Shown: positions 1 through 8,907 of the stretch, one piece after another
Layout of the letters: each line of letters opens with the position of its first letter
How positions within the stretch are numbered: position 1 is the first letter of the stretch
NCBI RefSeq assembly: GCF_004795895.1
Contig: NZ_CP039250.1
Coordinates: forward strand, 868,001 to 932,000
Direction: 5' to 3'
Source: Sphingopyxis sp. PAMC25046
Lineage (GTDB): Bacteria > Pseudomonadota > Alphaproteobacteria > Sphingomonadales > Sphingomonadaceae
DNA length: 64,000 bases
Translations under genes and position numbers: made by a program
The notes under the pieces: generated by a model
What the model was told of the DNA's origin: nothing
Seen by the model: only the letters and a program-made list of their open reading frames with translations
Databases searched by the model: none

Positions 1-519
1 CTTGATATGGTCGAGCGCGCTTTCGACGAGTGCCTCGGGGCAGGGCTCGCCATATTTTTCGAGCAGATCCTTTTCCAGCGACCCCGCGTTGACCCCGATG
101 CGGATCGCGCAGCCGTTCGCCTTCGCCGCGCGCACCACCTCGCCGACGCGCTCGCTGCTGCCGATGTTGCCGGGGTTGATGCGCAGGCAGGCGGCGCCGG
201 CGTCGGCGGCTTCGAGCGCGCGCTTGTAGTGGAAGTGGATGTCGGCGATGATCGGGATGCGCGACGCGCGGACGATCTTCCCCAGCGCCGCGGTCGAATC
301 GGTGTCGGGGCACGAGACGCGGATCAGGTCGGCGCCCGCGTCCTCGCAGCGGCGGATCTGGTCGATCGTCGCGACCGGATCGCTCGTCAGCGTGTTCGTC
401 ATCGTCTGGACGCTGATCGGCGCGCCGCCGCCGACCGGGACGGTGCCGACCATGATCTGGCGGCACGCGCGTCGTGCAATGTCGCGCCATGGGCGCAGGC
501 CGGGATTGTGATCGCTCAT
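1..519 (-). CDS. ispG: 4-hydroxy-3-methylbut-2-enyl diphosphate synthase, N-terminal part
   Basis: Only the first 173 residues are present; the gene runs off the left edge, so it is partial and its C-terminal iron-sulfur domain is not seen. IspG (GcpE) converts 2-C-methyl-erythritol 2,4-cyclodiphosphate to HMBPP in the cytosolic MEP isoprenoid pathway and uses a 4Fe-4S cluster. The visible part is the start of the TIM barrel: an IQTMTN-like segment (here SVQTMTNT), then a [10 protein letters not shown] strand, a [10 protein letters not shown] strand and an RINPGNIG strand, in the usual family order. The ATG at 519 gives [17 protein letters not shown], a normal family N-terminus. Recognition is firm although the gene is incomplete. 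Confidence 0.95.
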   Translation of the reverse strand, partial: MSDHNPGLRPWRDIARRACRQIMVGTVPVGGGAPISVQTMTNTLTSDPVATIDQIRRCEDAGADLIRVSCPDTDSTAALGKIVRASRIPIIADIHFHYKRALEAADAGAACLRINPGNIGSSERVGEVVRAAKANGCAIRIGVNAGSLEKDLLEKYGEPCPEALVESALDHIK

Positions 520-710
520 TGATAGTGCTCGGCAGATGGGGAGATATGCGCCGCTCTTTAGCCGTCCCGCGGCGGCTTGGCAAAGCCAAGCGATGGCGCG
601 CGGCTTGTAGCGCGACATTCGCGGCTTTATGCTGACCCGATACGGGCCACCCTTTCCGACCGCACCGCGTGGCGCGATCGGCGTTTCGGGCCAGAGATGA
701 AAGAATATTG

Positions 711-1463
711 ATGCGTTTTTTCGACACGGCCGGTGCCGGCCTGTTGCTCGCGGCCGCGGCCATGCCGGTCCCCGCCTTTGCCCAGGATGATCCGATTACC
801 CGCGGCGGCGGGCCGCTTTCGCTGTCGGGCGAGGTCGCGGTCGTCAGCGACTATCGTTTCCGCGGCATTTCGCTGTCGGACGAGGAAATCGCGCTGCAAC
901 CGACGCTGACGCTCGGCCACGAAAGCGGCCTTTACGTCGGCGTCTGGGGATCGACGATGCCCGACAATCCGTTGTCGGGGAAGTTCGAGCTCGACCTTTA
1001 CGGCGGCTATGCGACCGAGATCGCGCCGGGCACCTCGGTCGATGTCGGGGTGATCTGGTACGGCTATCCGGGCAACCGGAACTGGGCCGGACCTGCCGAT
1101 TATTTCGAGTTCAGCGGCAAGCTGTCGCACGACATCGGCCCGCTTTCGGCGACCGGAACCATCGCCTATGCGCCTGCGCAGCGCTCGATGGGCGACAGCT
1201 GGTATTATAACCTCGGCGTTTCGTCCGGCATCCCGAACACACCGGTCACGGTCCACGCTGGGGTCGGTTATTCCGACGGCTCGCTCGCGCTGACCGCGCC
1301 GCCGGGCGACTATGTCGACTGGTCGGTCGGTGCATCCTATGTCGTCGGTCCGGCGACGCTGTCGGCGCGCTATGTCGACACCGACATCAAGAAGACCGGC
1401 GTGAAGGCGGTCGATACGCTTTACGAACCAACCTTGGTACTGACGCTCGGCTTATCGTTCTGA
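711..1463 (+). CDS. TorF family putative porin, copy 1
   Basis: A 250-residue exported protein with a signal peptide ending near AFAQ (about residue 24), followed by a beta-rich domain of the TorF/gcw_chp outer-membrane family. Typical features are the conserved block [10 protein letters not shown] near residue 45, repeated alternating-strand segments, and a C-terminal Phe (GLSF) as expected for an outer-membrane beta-barrel. The ATG at 711 was chosen over an upstream in-frame start because it begins the signal peptide and gives exactly the same length as the next gene. It is followed head-to-tail by a close paralog, so a tandem duplication is likely. Function within the family (small-solute uptake across the outer membrane) is inferred, not shown by the sequence. 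Confidence 0.85.
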   Translation: MRFFDTAGAGLLLAAAAMPVPAFAQDDPITRGGGPLSLSGEVAVVSDYRFRGISLSDEEIALQPTLTLGHESGLYVGVWGSTMPDNPLSGKFELDLYGGYATEIAPGTSVDVGVIWYGYPGNRNWAGPADYFEFSGKLSHDIGPLSATGTIAYAPAQRSMGDSWYYNLGVSSGIPNTPVTVHAGVGYSDGSLALTAPPGDYVDWSVGASYVVGPATLSARYVDTDIKKTGVKAVDTLYEPTLVLTLGLSF

Positions 1464-1698
1464 CCGCGCTTCGACGGGCGATTTTGTATAATATAATTTC
1501 ACTCAGCCCATTTATTCATAGCCAACTGTTGCACAAAAGTCGCATCGTCCCGTTTTAACACGGCGCGTGGAACTTTTTCATTTGTGCGTCGCACCAAAGT
1601 GGTGAACATCGACGCACGCACGACGGGACCAGACCCGAAAAGAGGCTGGCAGCCGTGCGGCAGGCAGGGACGATCCATCAACGAACAGGGATCTGTCC

Positions 1699-2451
1699 AT
1701 GAAAACTCTTGTCCGCGCGTGCCTTGGCGCGCTTGTCGCCGCGACGGCGATGTCCACCCCGGCCTTTGCCCAGGAAGAAGAAGCTGCCGCCGGCCCGTTC
1801 ACGCTTTCGGGCGGCATTGCGGTCACGAGCGACTATCGTTTCCGCGGCATTTCGCTGTCGAACGAAAAGGTCGCGGTGCAGCCGACGCTGACCGTCAGCC
1901 ACGAAAGCGGCTTCTATGCCGGCGTCTGGGGTTCGTCGCTTCCCGACAGCCCCGCCTATGGCAAGTTCGAACTCGACGTCTATGGCGGCTTCAACACCGA
2001 AATCGCACCGGGTACGACGGCCGATATCGGCGTGACCTGGTACACCTACCCGGGCAGCGACGACGGCGGCGCGCCGACCGACTATTTCGAAGGCATCGGC
2101 AAACTGTCGCACGATATCGGCCCCGTTTCGGTCACCGGCATGGTCGCCTATGCGCCCAAGCAGGATTCGCTCGGCGATCAGGACAATATCTATCTGAACC
2201 TCGGCGCCGGATACGGCATTCCCGGCACGCCGGTCACGCTGACCGCGGGAATCGGCTATAACGACGGGTCGCTCGGCCTCGTGTCGCCCGATGGCAAATA
2301 TGTCGACTGGTCGCTCGGCGCGTCCTTCGCTGCCGGCCCGCTGACTTTCTCGGCGCAATATATCGACACCGACGTTAAAAAGACGGGCGTCAAGGCCGTC
2401 GACACGCTTTACGATCCAACCGTGGTCTTTACGCTGGGCGCATCTTTCTGA
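1699..2451 (+). CDS. TorF family putative porin, copy 2
   Basis: A 250-residue paralog of the preceding gene, with the same length, the same [10 protein letters not shown] block and near-identical C-terminal third ([15 protein letters not shown]), ending in Phe. A signal peptide is cleaved near AFAQ. An AGGGA ribosome-binding site sits 8 bases before the ATG. The 235-base gap from copy 1 holds no gene but is AT-richer than its surroundings, so this copy may have its own promoter. A clear intrinsic terminator follows. As for copy 1, porin function rests on family resemblance only. Confidence 0.87.
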   Translation: MKTLVRACLGALVAATAMSTPAFAQEEEAAAGPFTLSGGIAVTSDYRFRGISLSNEKVAVQPTLTVSHESGFYAGVWGSSLPDSPAYGKFELDVYGGFNTEIAPGTTADIGVTWYTYPGSDDGGAPTDYFEGIGKLSHDIGPVSVTGMVAYAPKQDSLGDQDNIYLNLGAGYGIPGTPVTLTAGIGYNDGSLGLVSPDGKYVDWSLGASFAAGPLTFSAQYIDTDVKKTGVKAVDTLYDPTVVFTLGASF

Positions 2452-2481
2452 TCGCCCTGCGGGTCAGCGACCACGCGCGAA

Positions 2482-2515
2482 GGGGACGGCTTCGGGGGAG
2501 GCCGTCCCCTTTTTT
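2482..2515 (+). terminator. Intrinsic terminator after the porin pair
   Basis: A perfect 9-base stem (GGGGACGGC with GCCGTCCCC) around a 10-base loop is followed by six Ts. It lies 30 bases after the second porin stop codon and is the clearest Rho-independent terminator in the window. Confidence 0.85.
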
Positions 2516-2540
2516 GCGGGAATGACGAAAGCAGGAGGGC

Positions 2541-3689
2541 TCAACGCCAGCGCAGATTATGGGGGCCGAGATCGGCGAGGGTCTTGGCCCCCATCAATTT
2601 CATGCCGCGCTCGATCTCGGCGCGGAGCAGGGCGATTGCGCGCGCGACGCCATCCTCGCCCGCCGCCGCGAGCGCATAGAGATAGAGGCGGCCGCCCGAG
2701 CAGGCCTTGGCGCCGACCGACAGCGCTTTCAGCACATGGGTGCCGCGCGTGATGCCGCCGTCGCAGATCACCTCGACCCTGTCGCCGACCGCATCGACGA
2801 TGGCGGCGAGCGCGTCGAAGGGCGAAATGCTGCCGTCGAGTTGTCGCCCGCCATGGTTCGAGACCATGATCGCACTCGCGCCGATGTCGACCGCGCGCTT
2901 GGCATCCTCGACAGCGACGATGCCCTTGAGGCAGAAGGGACCGCCCCACTGTTTGCGGATCGCCTCGGCGCGTTTCCAGTCGAGGCTCTGGTCGAGCATC
3001 GAAGTGAAATATTCGGCGACCGATTTGGGGACGCTCGACCCTTCGGACACATGCGTGGCGAGGTTGGGCAGGCTGAACTTTTCGCGGAGCATATAGTTGA
3101 GCCCCCAGCCGGGCTTGGCGGCGTAGCTCAGCATGTTCGACGCGGTGAAGCGCGGCGGCGAGGTGAAGCCCGAGCGCAGGCAGCGTTCGCGGTTGCCGCC
3201 GACAATCGTGTCGACGGTGAGCGCGACCGCGTCGAATTTCGCTTCGCGCGCGGCGTCGAGCATCGCCCGGTTGAGCCCCTCGTCGTGGTGGACATAGAGC
3301 TGGAAGAGCTTGGGGCCGCTCGTCAGCGCGCCGGCTTCGGCGAGGCCGATCGTCGCGAGGCTGGATATGCCCGCGACGGTGCCGGCATTCGCCGCGGCGC
3401 GGAGCACAGCGCGCTCGCCCTGCCAATGGAACAGGCGCTGGAGTGCGGTGGGCGAAAGGAAGAGCGGCATCGCCATCTCGCGCCCGAAGAGCGTCGTCTT
3501 CATGTCGACGCTTTCGACCCCGGCGAGGACGCGGGGTATGAGGTCGCAGCTGTCGAACGCTTCGCGGTTGCGGCGGCGCGTCACCTCGTCGTCGGCGGCG
3601 CCGTCGATATAATCGAACACCGGCCACGGCAGGCGGCGTTTCGCGAGCGCGCGGAAATCGTCGATATTGTGGCAGTCGGTGAGTTTCAC
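2541..3689 (-). CDS. lldD: FMN-dependent L-lactate dehydrogenase (alpha-hydroxy-acid dehydrogenase)
   Basis: A 382-residue flavoenzyme of the glycolate oxidase/flavocytochrome b2 family, which oxidises L-lactate to pyruvate and feeds electrons to the respiratory chain at the membrane surface. The single TIM-barrel domain carries the expected residues: Tyr27 in FDYIDG, Asp160 in LTVD, Lys255 in CLKGI and the catalytic base His279 in the SNHGGRQLDG motif, then a DGGITRG phosphate-binding segment. The start is a GTG at 3689. Length matches LldD (about 380). The gene stands alone between a terminator and a 29-base inverted repeat. Other substrates of the family (mandelate, glycolate) cannot be excluded, but the sequence looks most like lactate enzymes. 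Confidence 0.88.
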   Translation of the reverse strand: MKLTDCHNIDDFRALAKRRLPWPVFDYIDGAADDEVTRRRNREAFDSCDLIPRVLAGVESVDMKTTLFGREMAMPLFLSPTALQRLFHWQGERAVLRAAANAGTVAGISSLATIGLAEAGALTSGPKLFQLYVHHDEGLNRAMLDAAREAKFDAVALTVDTIVGGNRERCLRSGFTSPPRFTASNMLSYAAKPGWGLNYMLREKFSLPNLATHVSEGSSVPKSVAEYFTSMLDQSLDWKRAEAIRKQWGGPFCLKGIVAVEDAKRAVDIGASAIMVSNHGGRQLDGSISPFDALAAIVDAVGDRVEVICDGGITRGTHVLKALSVGAKACSGGRLYLYALAAAGEDGVARAIALLRAEIERGMKLMGAKTLADLGPHNLRWR

Positions 3690-3700
3690 CTGTCATGTTT

Positions 3701-3779
3701 CCGTTTGTGTCGAGCGAAGTCGAGACACGTGAGGTCTTGCACGAACGCAGCGTGTCTCGACTTCGCTCGACACGAACGG
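3701..3779. repeat. Intergenic palindrome, family A copy 1
   Basis: Two 29-base arms (3701-3729 and 3751-3779) with one G-T-type mismatch flank a 21-base loop. The core is GTGTCGAGCGAAGTCGAGAC. Related copies occur at 55755-55834 and, more divergent, at 17689-17775. It lies between lldD and the FAD oxidoreductase, both on the minus strand. Confidence 0.85.
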
Positions 3780-3801
3780 AGCTGGGAAGGGCGGTTCACC
3801 A

Positions 3802-5070
3802 TCAAAAGACGGTTCTTGCCGCGACCGTCCCCTTGGTCGCGAAACTGAAGCGCGGTTCGACCGCCAGCTTCGCATCGAGGATGTGCGCCGCCACCCGCTT
3901 TCCCACCGCGGGGCCGTTCTTGAAGCCGTGCCCCGATCCGCCGCCGACGAGCCAGACATGCTCCTGTCCCGGGAAGCGGTCGATCAGATAATCGCCGTTC
4001 GAGCTGTTCTCGTACTGGCAGACGCGCCCGCCGAGCAGGGGGGCGGAGGCGAGGCCGGGGAAACGGCGCTGCATATAGGCGCGCGCCTCGGCGATGCCGG
4101 CGGGGGTAAGCTGGCGTTCCATAGTGTCGGGGTCGACCGTCGGGCCATGGACGTCGATCGCGATCTTGAACCCCGCGCCTTCGAGGTCGGGGATGCCGTA
4201 GACGATGCGGCCGTTGTTGAAATCGGCCCACACGGGAAGCTCGGGCGGGGCAAAACGCGTGTCGCCCTGCGGCGCGCCGAAATGATAGACTTCCTGCCGC
4301 GTCGCGACGATCTTGTTCATCAACTGCTGCGGGAAGAGTTCGGCGATCCACGGGCCGGCACAATAGACAAGGTGGTCGGCGGTGCCGCCGTCGGGGAGCG
4401 TGTGCTTCTTGATGCGCTTTGAAAAGAGCGGCGCGGGCATGACGACGCGCTCGACCGCGATCTGGGCGTCGGCGATCACCTCCTGCACCCCGCGCGCGGC
4501 GATCAGCGCGCCCGCCTCGGTCTCGAGGATGCCGGTTTCGCCCTGATAGAATTGGATCTGGCGATATTTATTCTGCAGCCAGCTGACGTCGCCATGTTCG
4601 TGGCCGACGCGGTTCGCCTGCAGCCAGGCGAGCGACTGCGCGGTGTAGGCGTCGCCTTGCGGCGCGAACCACAGGACGCCGGTGTTGTGGAAGATTGGCG
4701 CGCTCGCGGTGTCGGAAAGCTCTTTCCAATATTTGAGCGAGTCGCGCGCCATCTCCGAATAAAGCGCGTCGGCGCCATATCCCATGCGGATGACGCGGCT
4801 TGCCCCGCCCGACGAGCTGCGCGCGTTGCCCGCGCCATAGGCGTCGAATAACCGCACCGACTTGCCCGCGCGCAGCAGATGCCACGCGGTCCATGCGCCG
4901 AACACGCCGGCGCCGATGATCGCGACGTCGACATGCTGGATTTTCGGTTTCGCCGGTTTGCGCTTTTTCGAGCGACGCTCCTTGCGCTCGGTCGCCGCGG
5001 CGGCAGCCGCGACCGGCACCGCCGCAAGGCCGGCAAGGAGCGCGCGGCGGGAGGGTACGTCACCGGCCAA
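3802..5070 (-). CDS. FAD-dependent oxidoreductase, sarcosine/N-methyltryptophan oxidase-like
   Basis: A 422-residue DAO-family flavoprotein. The N-terminus has a twin-arginine-like signal (SRRALLAG, residues 7-14) and a basic stretch, so folded export is likely. The FAD-binding GAGVFGAWTAWHLL motif follows at about residues 52-66. Near the C-terminus a Cys in GGRVCQYENS matches the position of the covalent-FAD cysteine of monomeric sarcosine and N-methyltryptophan oxidases, followed by a VGGGSGHGFK segment. The start is a TTG at 5070 overlapping the upstream amidohydrolase by 11 bases; no ATG or GTG preserves the signal. It is the last gene of a three-gene operon. The substrate, some N-substituted amino acid or amine, is unknown. 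Confidence 0.8.
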   Translation of the reverse strand: MAGDVPSRRALLAGLAAVPVAAAAAATERKERRSKKRKPAKPKIQHVDVAIIGAGVFGAWTAWHLLRAGKSVRLFDAYGAGNARSSSGGASRVIRMGYGADALYSEMARDSLKYWKELSDTASAPIFHNTGVLWFAPQGDAYTAQSLAWLQANRVGHEHGDVSWLQNKYRQIQFYQGETGILETEAGALIAARGVQEVIADAQIAVERVVMPAPLFSKRIKKHTLPDGGTADHLVYCAGPWIAELFPQQLMNKIVATRQEVYHFGAPQGDTRFAPPELPVWADFNNGRIVYGIPDLEGAGFKIAIDVHGPTVDPDTMERQLTPAGIAEARAYMQRRFPGLASAPLLGGRVCQYENSSNGDYLIDRFPGQEHVWLVGGGSGHGFKNGPAVGKRVAAHILDAKLAVEPRFSFATKGTVAARTVF

Positions 5071-6724
5071 CGGTCGCGCCTTCCTTCTGCTTGTAATAGC
5101 GATAGCCGCCGATCCAGGTTTCGAGCGGCACCATGCGGCGGATCTCGTCGGGGCTCGCGAGCATCGGGTCGGCGTCGACGATCAGGAAGTCGGCGCGCAT
5201 CCCCGGCATCAGCGTACCGATGCGGTCCTCGGCGAAGCCCGCATAGGCCGCGGTGCGCGTGAAGCCGTCGAGCGCGGTCTCGCGGCTCACCGCTTCCTCG
5301 GGGCGCCAGCCGCCGAAGGGCTCGCCCTTCGCATCGGTGCGCGAAATGGCGGCGGCGATGCCGGGAAAGGGGTTGGCGCTCTCGACCGGCACGTCCGAAC
5401 CGAAGGCGAGGCGGACGCCCGCATTCTGGAGGCTGCGCCACGCATAGGCGCCTTTCAGGCGATCGGGACCGAGCCGCGCTTCGGCCATCACGCGGTCGCT
5501 CGGCTGGTGGATCGGCTGCATCGAGGCGATGACCTTGAGCTCGGCAAAGCGCGCGATGTCGGCGGGGTCGATGATCTGTGCATGTTCGATGCGCCAGCGG
5601 CGCTCGCCGGGCAGGTCGGCGGTGAGGTCGGCGATGGCCGCGAGCGCCTCGGCATTCGCAGCGTCTCCAATGGCGTGGATCGCGACCTGAAACTTGTCCA
5701 TCGACGCGCGCACCATCTTGTTGCGAAGCTGCGCGGGGGTGAGCAGGGGCAGGCCCTTCTGCCCCGGCGCGTCGGCATAGGGCGCTTTCAGCCACGCGCC
5801 GCGCGAACCCAGCGCGCCGTCGAGCAAGAGCTTCACCCCGACCATGCGGAGGCGGTCGTCATAGAGCCACGGCGTCGGCTCGGACCCGGCGATGATCGCC
5901 ATATTGTCGATGTCGCCGCCATAGGAGAGGATGCGGACGGCGAGCTGTTTCTTGTCGCCCGCGCGGCGGAACGCCTGCCAGTCGTGAATGCTCGTGCCCA
6001 TGTCGGCGATCGTCGTGATGCCCTGTTCGAGCAATTTCTGCTGCGCGAGGTAGAGCGCGCGGTCGAGGTCGCGCGCGAGCGGTTTGGGCTTGGCGGCGTC
6101 GATCAGGCGCATCGCCGCATCGACGAAGACGCCCGACGGCTTGCCGCCCTCCATTTCGATGCGGCCGCCCTCAGCCGACTTGCTCGCGGGGGTGATCTTT
6201 GCCGCCGCCATCGCGGCGCTGTTCGCCCAGCCGGCATGGCCGTCGACGCGCTCGAGCCAGACGGGTCGGTTCGGCACTGCGGCGTCGAGATCGGCGGCGG
6301 TCGGGAAGCGGCCGAGGCCCCATTTCTCCTGATTCCAGCCCGTGCCGATGATCCACGGCATTTCGGGATTTTCGGCGGCATATTTGCGGATCGCCGCCTG
6401 CGCTTCGGCGAGGCTGCCGGTGTCCGAGAGGTCGAGCAGCATCAGCTTGAAGCCGAGCCCCATGACATGGCCGTGCGCTTCGATCAGCCCGGGGATCAGC
6501 GTGCGGCCCCTGCCGTCCTGCTTGAAGTCGGGGCGTTCGGGGCGCTTGTCCTTGCGGTCGAGCAGCTGCTTCACCTTGCCCTCGGTATCGATGACGAGGC
6601 CGGTGAAGCGGACGAGCTTGCCGTCCTTGTCGAGCGTGATGCCGTTGACATTGTCGATCAGCGTGTCGGCGTGCGCGGGGGCGGCGAGGGTGAGGGCCAG
6701 CGCGGCCAGCAGGAGGCGCCTCAC
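5060..6724 (-). CDS. Exported amidohydrolase, YtcJ-like
   Basis: A 554-residue metal-dependent amidohydrolase (amidohydrolase_3/YtcJ type). A hydrophobic signal peptide (LLLAALALTLAAPAHA) occupies residues 4-19. Metal-binding and catalytic motifs are in place: LIPGLIEAHGHVMGLG after the N-terminal strand domain, AIHAIGDAAN, IEHAQIIDP and FGSDVPVESANPF, then a C-terminal GTLMPGMRADFLIVD segment. The GTG start at 6724 shares bases with the TGA of the upstream gene (4-base overlap), so translation is probably coupled. Together with a hydroxyacid dehydrogenase and an FAD amine oxidase it forms a catabolic operon whose substrate cannot be read from sequence. Confidence 0.85.
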   Translation of the reverse strand: MRRLLLAALALTLAAPAHADTLIDNVNGITLDKDGKLVRFTGLVIDTEGKVKQLLDRKDKRPERPDFKQDGRGRTLIPGLIEAHGHVMGLGFKLMLLDLSDTGSLAEAQAAIRKYAAENPEMPWIIGTGWNQEKWGLGRFPTAADLDAAVPNRPVWLERVDGHAGWANSAAMAAAKITPASKSAEGGRIEMEGGKPSGVFVDAAMRLIDAAKPKPLARDLDRALYLAQQKLLEQGITTIADMGTSIHDWQAFRRAGDKKQLAVRILSYGGDIDNMAIIAGSEPTPWLYDDRLRMVGVKLLLDGALGSRGAWLKAPYADAPGQKGLPLLTPAQLRNKMVRASMDKFQVAIHAIGDAANAEALAAIADLTADLPGERRWRIEHAQIIDPADIARFAELKVIASMQPIHQPSDRVMAEARLGPDRLKGAYAWRSLQNAGVRLAFGSDVPVESANPFPGIAAAISRTDAKGEPFGGWRPEEAVSRETALDGFTRTAAYAGFAEDRIGTLMPGMRADFLIVDADPMLASPDEIRRMVPLETWIGGYRYYKQKEGATVGR

Positions 6725-7599
6725 TTGGGCAGCCTCGTCACCAGCGAACTTGTATCCTTGCGGCCGCCGCCGGCCTTTTGCACATCGGCGTAGAATTGGT
6801 CGACGAGGCTGGCGACGGGCAGCGTCGCGCCGTTGACGCGCGCCTCGTCGATCGCGAGCCCCAGATCCTTGCGCATCCAGTCGACCGCGAAGCCGAAATC
6901 GAATTCGTCCTTCGCCATCGTGCCCCAGCGGTTGAGCATCTGCCAGCTCGCCGCGGCGCCGCCCGACACGGCCTCGAACACCTTGTCGGTGTCGAGCTTC
7001 GACGCCTGCGCGAAACGCAGGGCTTCGGACAGACCTTCGATCACCCCGGCGATCGCGATCTGATTGACCATCTTCGTGGTCTGCCCCGCGCCGGGGCCGC
7101 CGATATGCACCATGCGCGCGGCATAGGCCTGCATCACCGGCGCGGCGGCGTCGAACGCGGCCTTGCTGCCGCCGCACATGATAGAGAGTGCGCCGTTCTG
7201 CGCACCCGCCTCGCCACCCGAGACGGGGGCGTCGAGGCAGAGGAGGCCGAGCCCGTCGGCCTCGACCGACAGCTGGCGCGCGATGCGCGCCGAGACGGTG
7301 GTATGGTCGATGAACAGCGCGCCCTTTTTCATCGCCTTGAACGCGCCGTCGCGGCCGAGCGTAACCTGCGCGAGATCGTCGTCGTTGCCGACGCAGGTGA
7401 GGACGACGTCGGCGTCCTTCGCGGCGTCGGCCGGGGTCGCTGCCGCCGTGCCGCCATGCTGGCGGGTCCAGGCGTCGGCCTTGGCGCGCGTGCGGTTGTA
7501 GACGGTGAGGGCGTGCCCCGCCTTGACGAGATGGCCTGCCATCGGTCCGCCCATGACGCCGGTGCCGATGAAAGTGACGCGCAATTTTTGTTCGCTCAT
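6721..7599 (-). CDS. NAD(P)-dependent beta-hydroxyacid dehydrogenase (3-hydroxyisobutyrate dehydrogenase family)
   Basis: A 292-residue protein with an N-terminal Rossmann fold (FIGTGVMGGPMAGHLVKAG, residues 10-28), the substrate-binding DAPVSGGEAGAQNG segment near residue 120, and the catalytic Lys motif GAGQTTKMVNQ near residue 170. Length and motif order match the 3-hydroxyisobutyrate/tartronate-semialdehyde reductase family. It is the first gene of the minus-strand operon with the amidohydrolase and FAD oxidoreductase. It starts 57 bases from the divergent threonine deaminase gene, so the two promoters share a small region. The exact hydroxyacid is undetermined. Confidence 0.85.
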   Translation of the reverse strand: MSEQKLRVTFIGTGVMGGPMAGHLVKAGHALTVYNRTRAKADAWTRQHGGTAAATPADAAKDADVVLTCVGNDDDLAQVTLGRDGAFKAMKKGALFIDHTTVSARIARQLSVEADGLGLLCLDAPVSGGEAGAQNGALSIMCGGSKAAFDAAAPVMQAYAARMVHIGGPGAGQTTKMVNQIAIAGVIEGLSEALRFAQASKLDTDKVFEAVSGGAAASWQMLNRWGTMAKDEFDFGFAVDWMRKDLGLAIDEARVNGATLPVASLVDQFYADVQKAGGGRKDTSSLVTRLPK

Positions 7600-7656
7600 G
7601 CGCGGTCCATAGCATTGTTTGCTTCGCGCGCCAGATGGGCTAGGGCGCGAGGCACC

Positions 7657-8907
7657 ATGACCGATCAACTCACCCTGACCTCCGCCGCCGATTTTCCGGC
7701 GATCACATTGGACGATGTGCGCGCGGCGGCGGAGCGAATTAACGGATCGGTCGTGCGGACGCCGACGCTCCATTCGCAGACGCTGTCCGAAATGGTCGGC
7801 GCCGAGGTGTGGCTGAAGTTCGAAAATCTGCAATTCACCGCGGCGTATAAGGAACGCGGCGCATTGAACGCGCTGCTGCTGATGGACCCCGAAGCGCGCG
7901 CGCGCGGCGTGATCGCGGCATCGGCGGGCAATCATGCACAGGGCCTCGCCTATCATGGCAAGCGGCTCGGCGTTCCCGTCACCATCGTGATGCCGAGCAC
8001 GACGCCGCAGGTGAAGGTTTCGCAAACCGCGAGCCACGGCGCGACGATCGTGCTGTTCGGCGAAAAGTTCGATGACGCCTATGCCCATGCGCGCGAGCTC
8101 GAAAAGGAACGCGGCCTCACCTTCGTCCATCCTTTCGACCATCCGAATGTCGCGGCGGGGCAGGGGACGGTGGCGCTCGAAATGCTCGAGGATGTGCCCG
8201 AACTCGACACCCTCATTGTTCCGATCGGCGGCGGCGGGCTGCTTGCCGGTATGGGCACCGCGGCGCGCGGGATCAAGAATGACATGCGCCTAGTCGGCGT
8301 GCAGGCCGAACTTTATCCGTCGATGTACGCCGAGCTGAACGGCGTCGACATGGCGTGCGAGGGCGACACGCTGGCCGAGGGTATCGCGGTCAAGGAGCCC
8401 GGCGGCTACACGCGCAAACTGGTGGCCGAACTCAACGACGACATCGTGCTCGTCGCCGAGCGCCATCTCGAGCGCGCGGTGAGCCTGCTGCTCCAGATCG
8501 AAAAGACGGTGGTCGAGGGCGCGGGCGCCGCAGGGCTCGCGGCGATGCTCGCGCATCCGGAAGAATTCACCGGGCGCAAGGTCGGCCTCGTGCTCACCGG
8601 GGGCAATATCGACACGCGGCTGCTCGCGAACGTGCTGCTCCGCGACCTCGCGCGCTCGGGCCGCATCGCGCGGCTGCGCATCCGGCTGCAGGATCGCCCC
8701 GGCGCGCTGTTCAAGGTGATGAAGCTGTTCGACGAGAAGCAGGTCAACATCATCGAAATCTATCACCAGCGCATCTTCACGACCTTGCCCGCCAAGGGCC
8801 TGATCACCGACATCGAGTGCGAAGCGCGCGACCGCGAACATCTCGACAGCCTCGTCGCCTCGCTGCGCGACGCGGGCTATATGGTGACGACGGTGGAGCT
8901 GGCTTGA
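7657..8907 (+). CDS. ilvA: Threonine ammonia-lyase (threonine deaminase) with C-terminal ACT domain
   Basis: A 416-residue PLP enzyme that deaminates threonine to 2-oxobutyrate, the entry to isoleucine synthesis. The PLP lysine is Lys65 in QFTAAYKERGALNA. ASAGNHAQGLAYH and the phosphate-binding PIGGGGLLAGM loop follow. From about residue 330 there is a single ACT-like domain (LRIRLQDRPGALFKVMKLF), as in the roughly 420-residue class of deaminases rather than the 510-residue E. coli IlvA. The ATG at 7657 fits the family N-terminus. A thioesterase gene overlaps its stop by 4 bases. The assignment as biosynthetic rather than catabolic (TdcB) is likely but not certain. Confidence 0.88.
   Translation: MTDQLTLTSAADFPAITLDDVRAAAERINGSVVRTPTLHSQTLSEMVGAEVWLKFENLQFTAAYKERGALNALLLMDPEARARGVIAASAGNHAQGLAYHGKRLGVPVTIVMPSTTPQVKVSQTASHGATIVLFGEKFDDAYAHARELEKERGLTFVHPFDHPNVAAGQGTVALEMLEDVPELDTLIVPIGGGGLLAGMGTAARGIKNDMRLVGVQAELYPSMYAELNGVDMACEGDTLAEGIAVKEPGGYTRKLVAELNDDIVLVAERHLERAVSLLLQIEKTVVEGAGAAGLAAMLAHPEEFTGRKVGLVLTGGNIDTRLLANVLLRDLARSGRIARLRIRLQDRPGALFKVMKLFDEKQVNIIEIYHQRIFTTLPAKGLITDIECEARDREHLDSLVASLRDAGYMVTTVELA

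Noticed and set aside
1464..1698. Possible EcfG promoter at a GGAAC near 1570
   Set aside because: No CGTT at 15-17 bases downstream.
3696..3696. ATG at 3696 on the minus strand just before the lldD GTG
   Set aside because: It is in another frame, and that frame shows only arginine-rich shadow sequence.
4862..6793. Plus-strand frame of over 600 codons opposite the amidohydrolase
   Set aside because: Shadow frame; the minus-strand gene has signal peptide and catalytic motifs.
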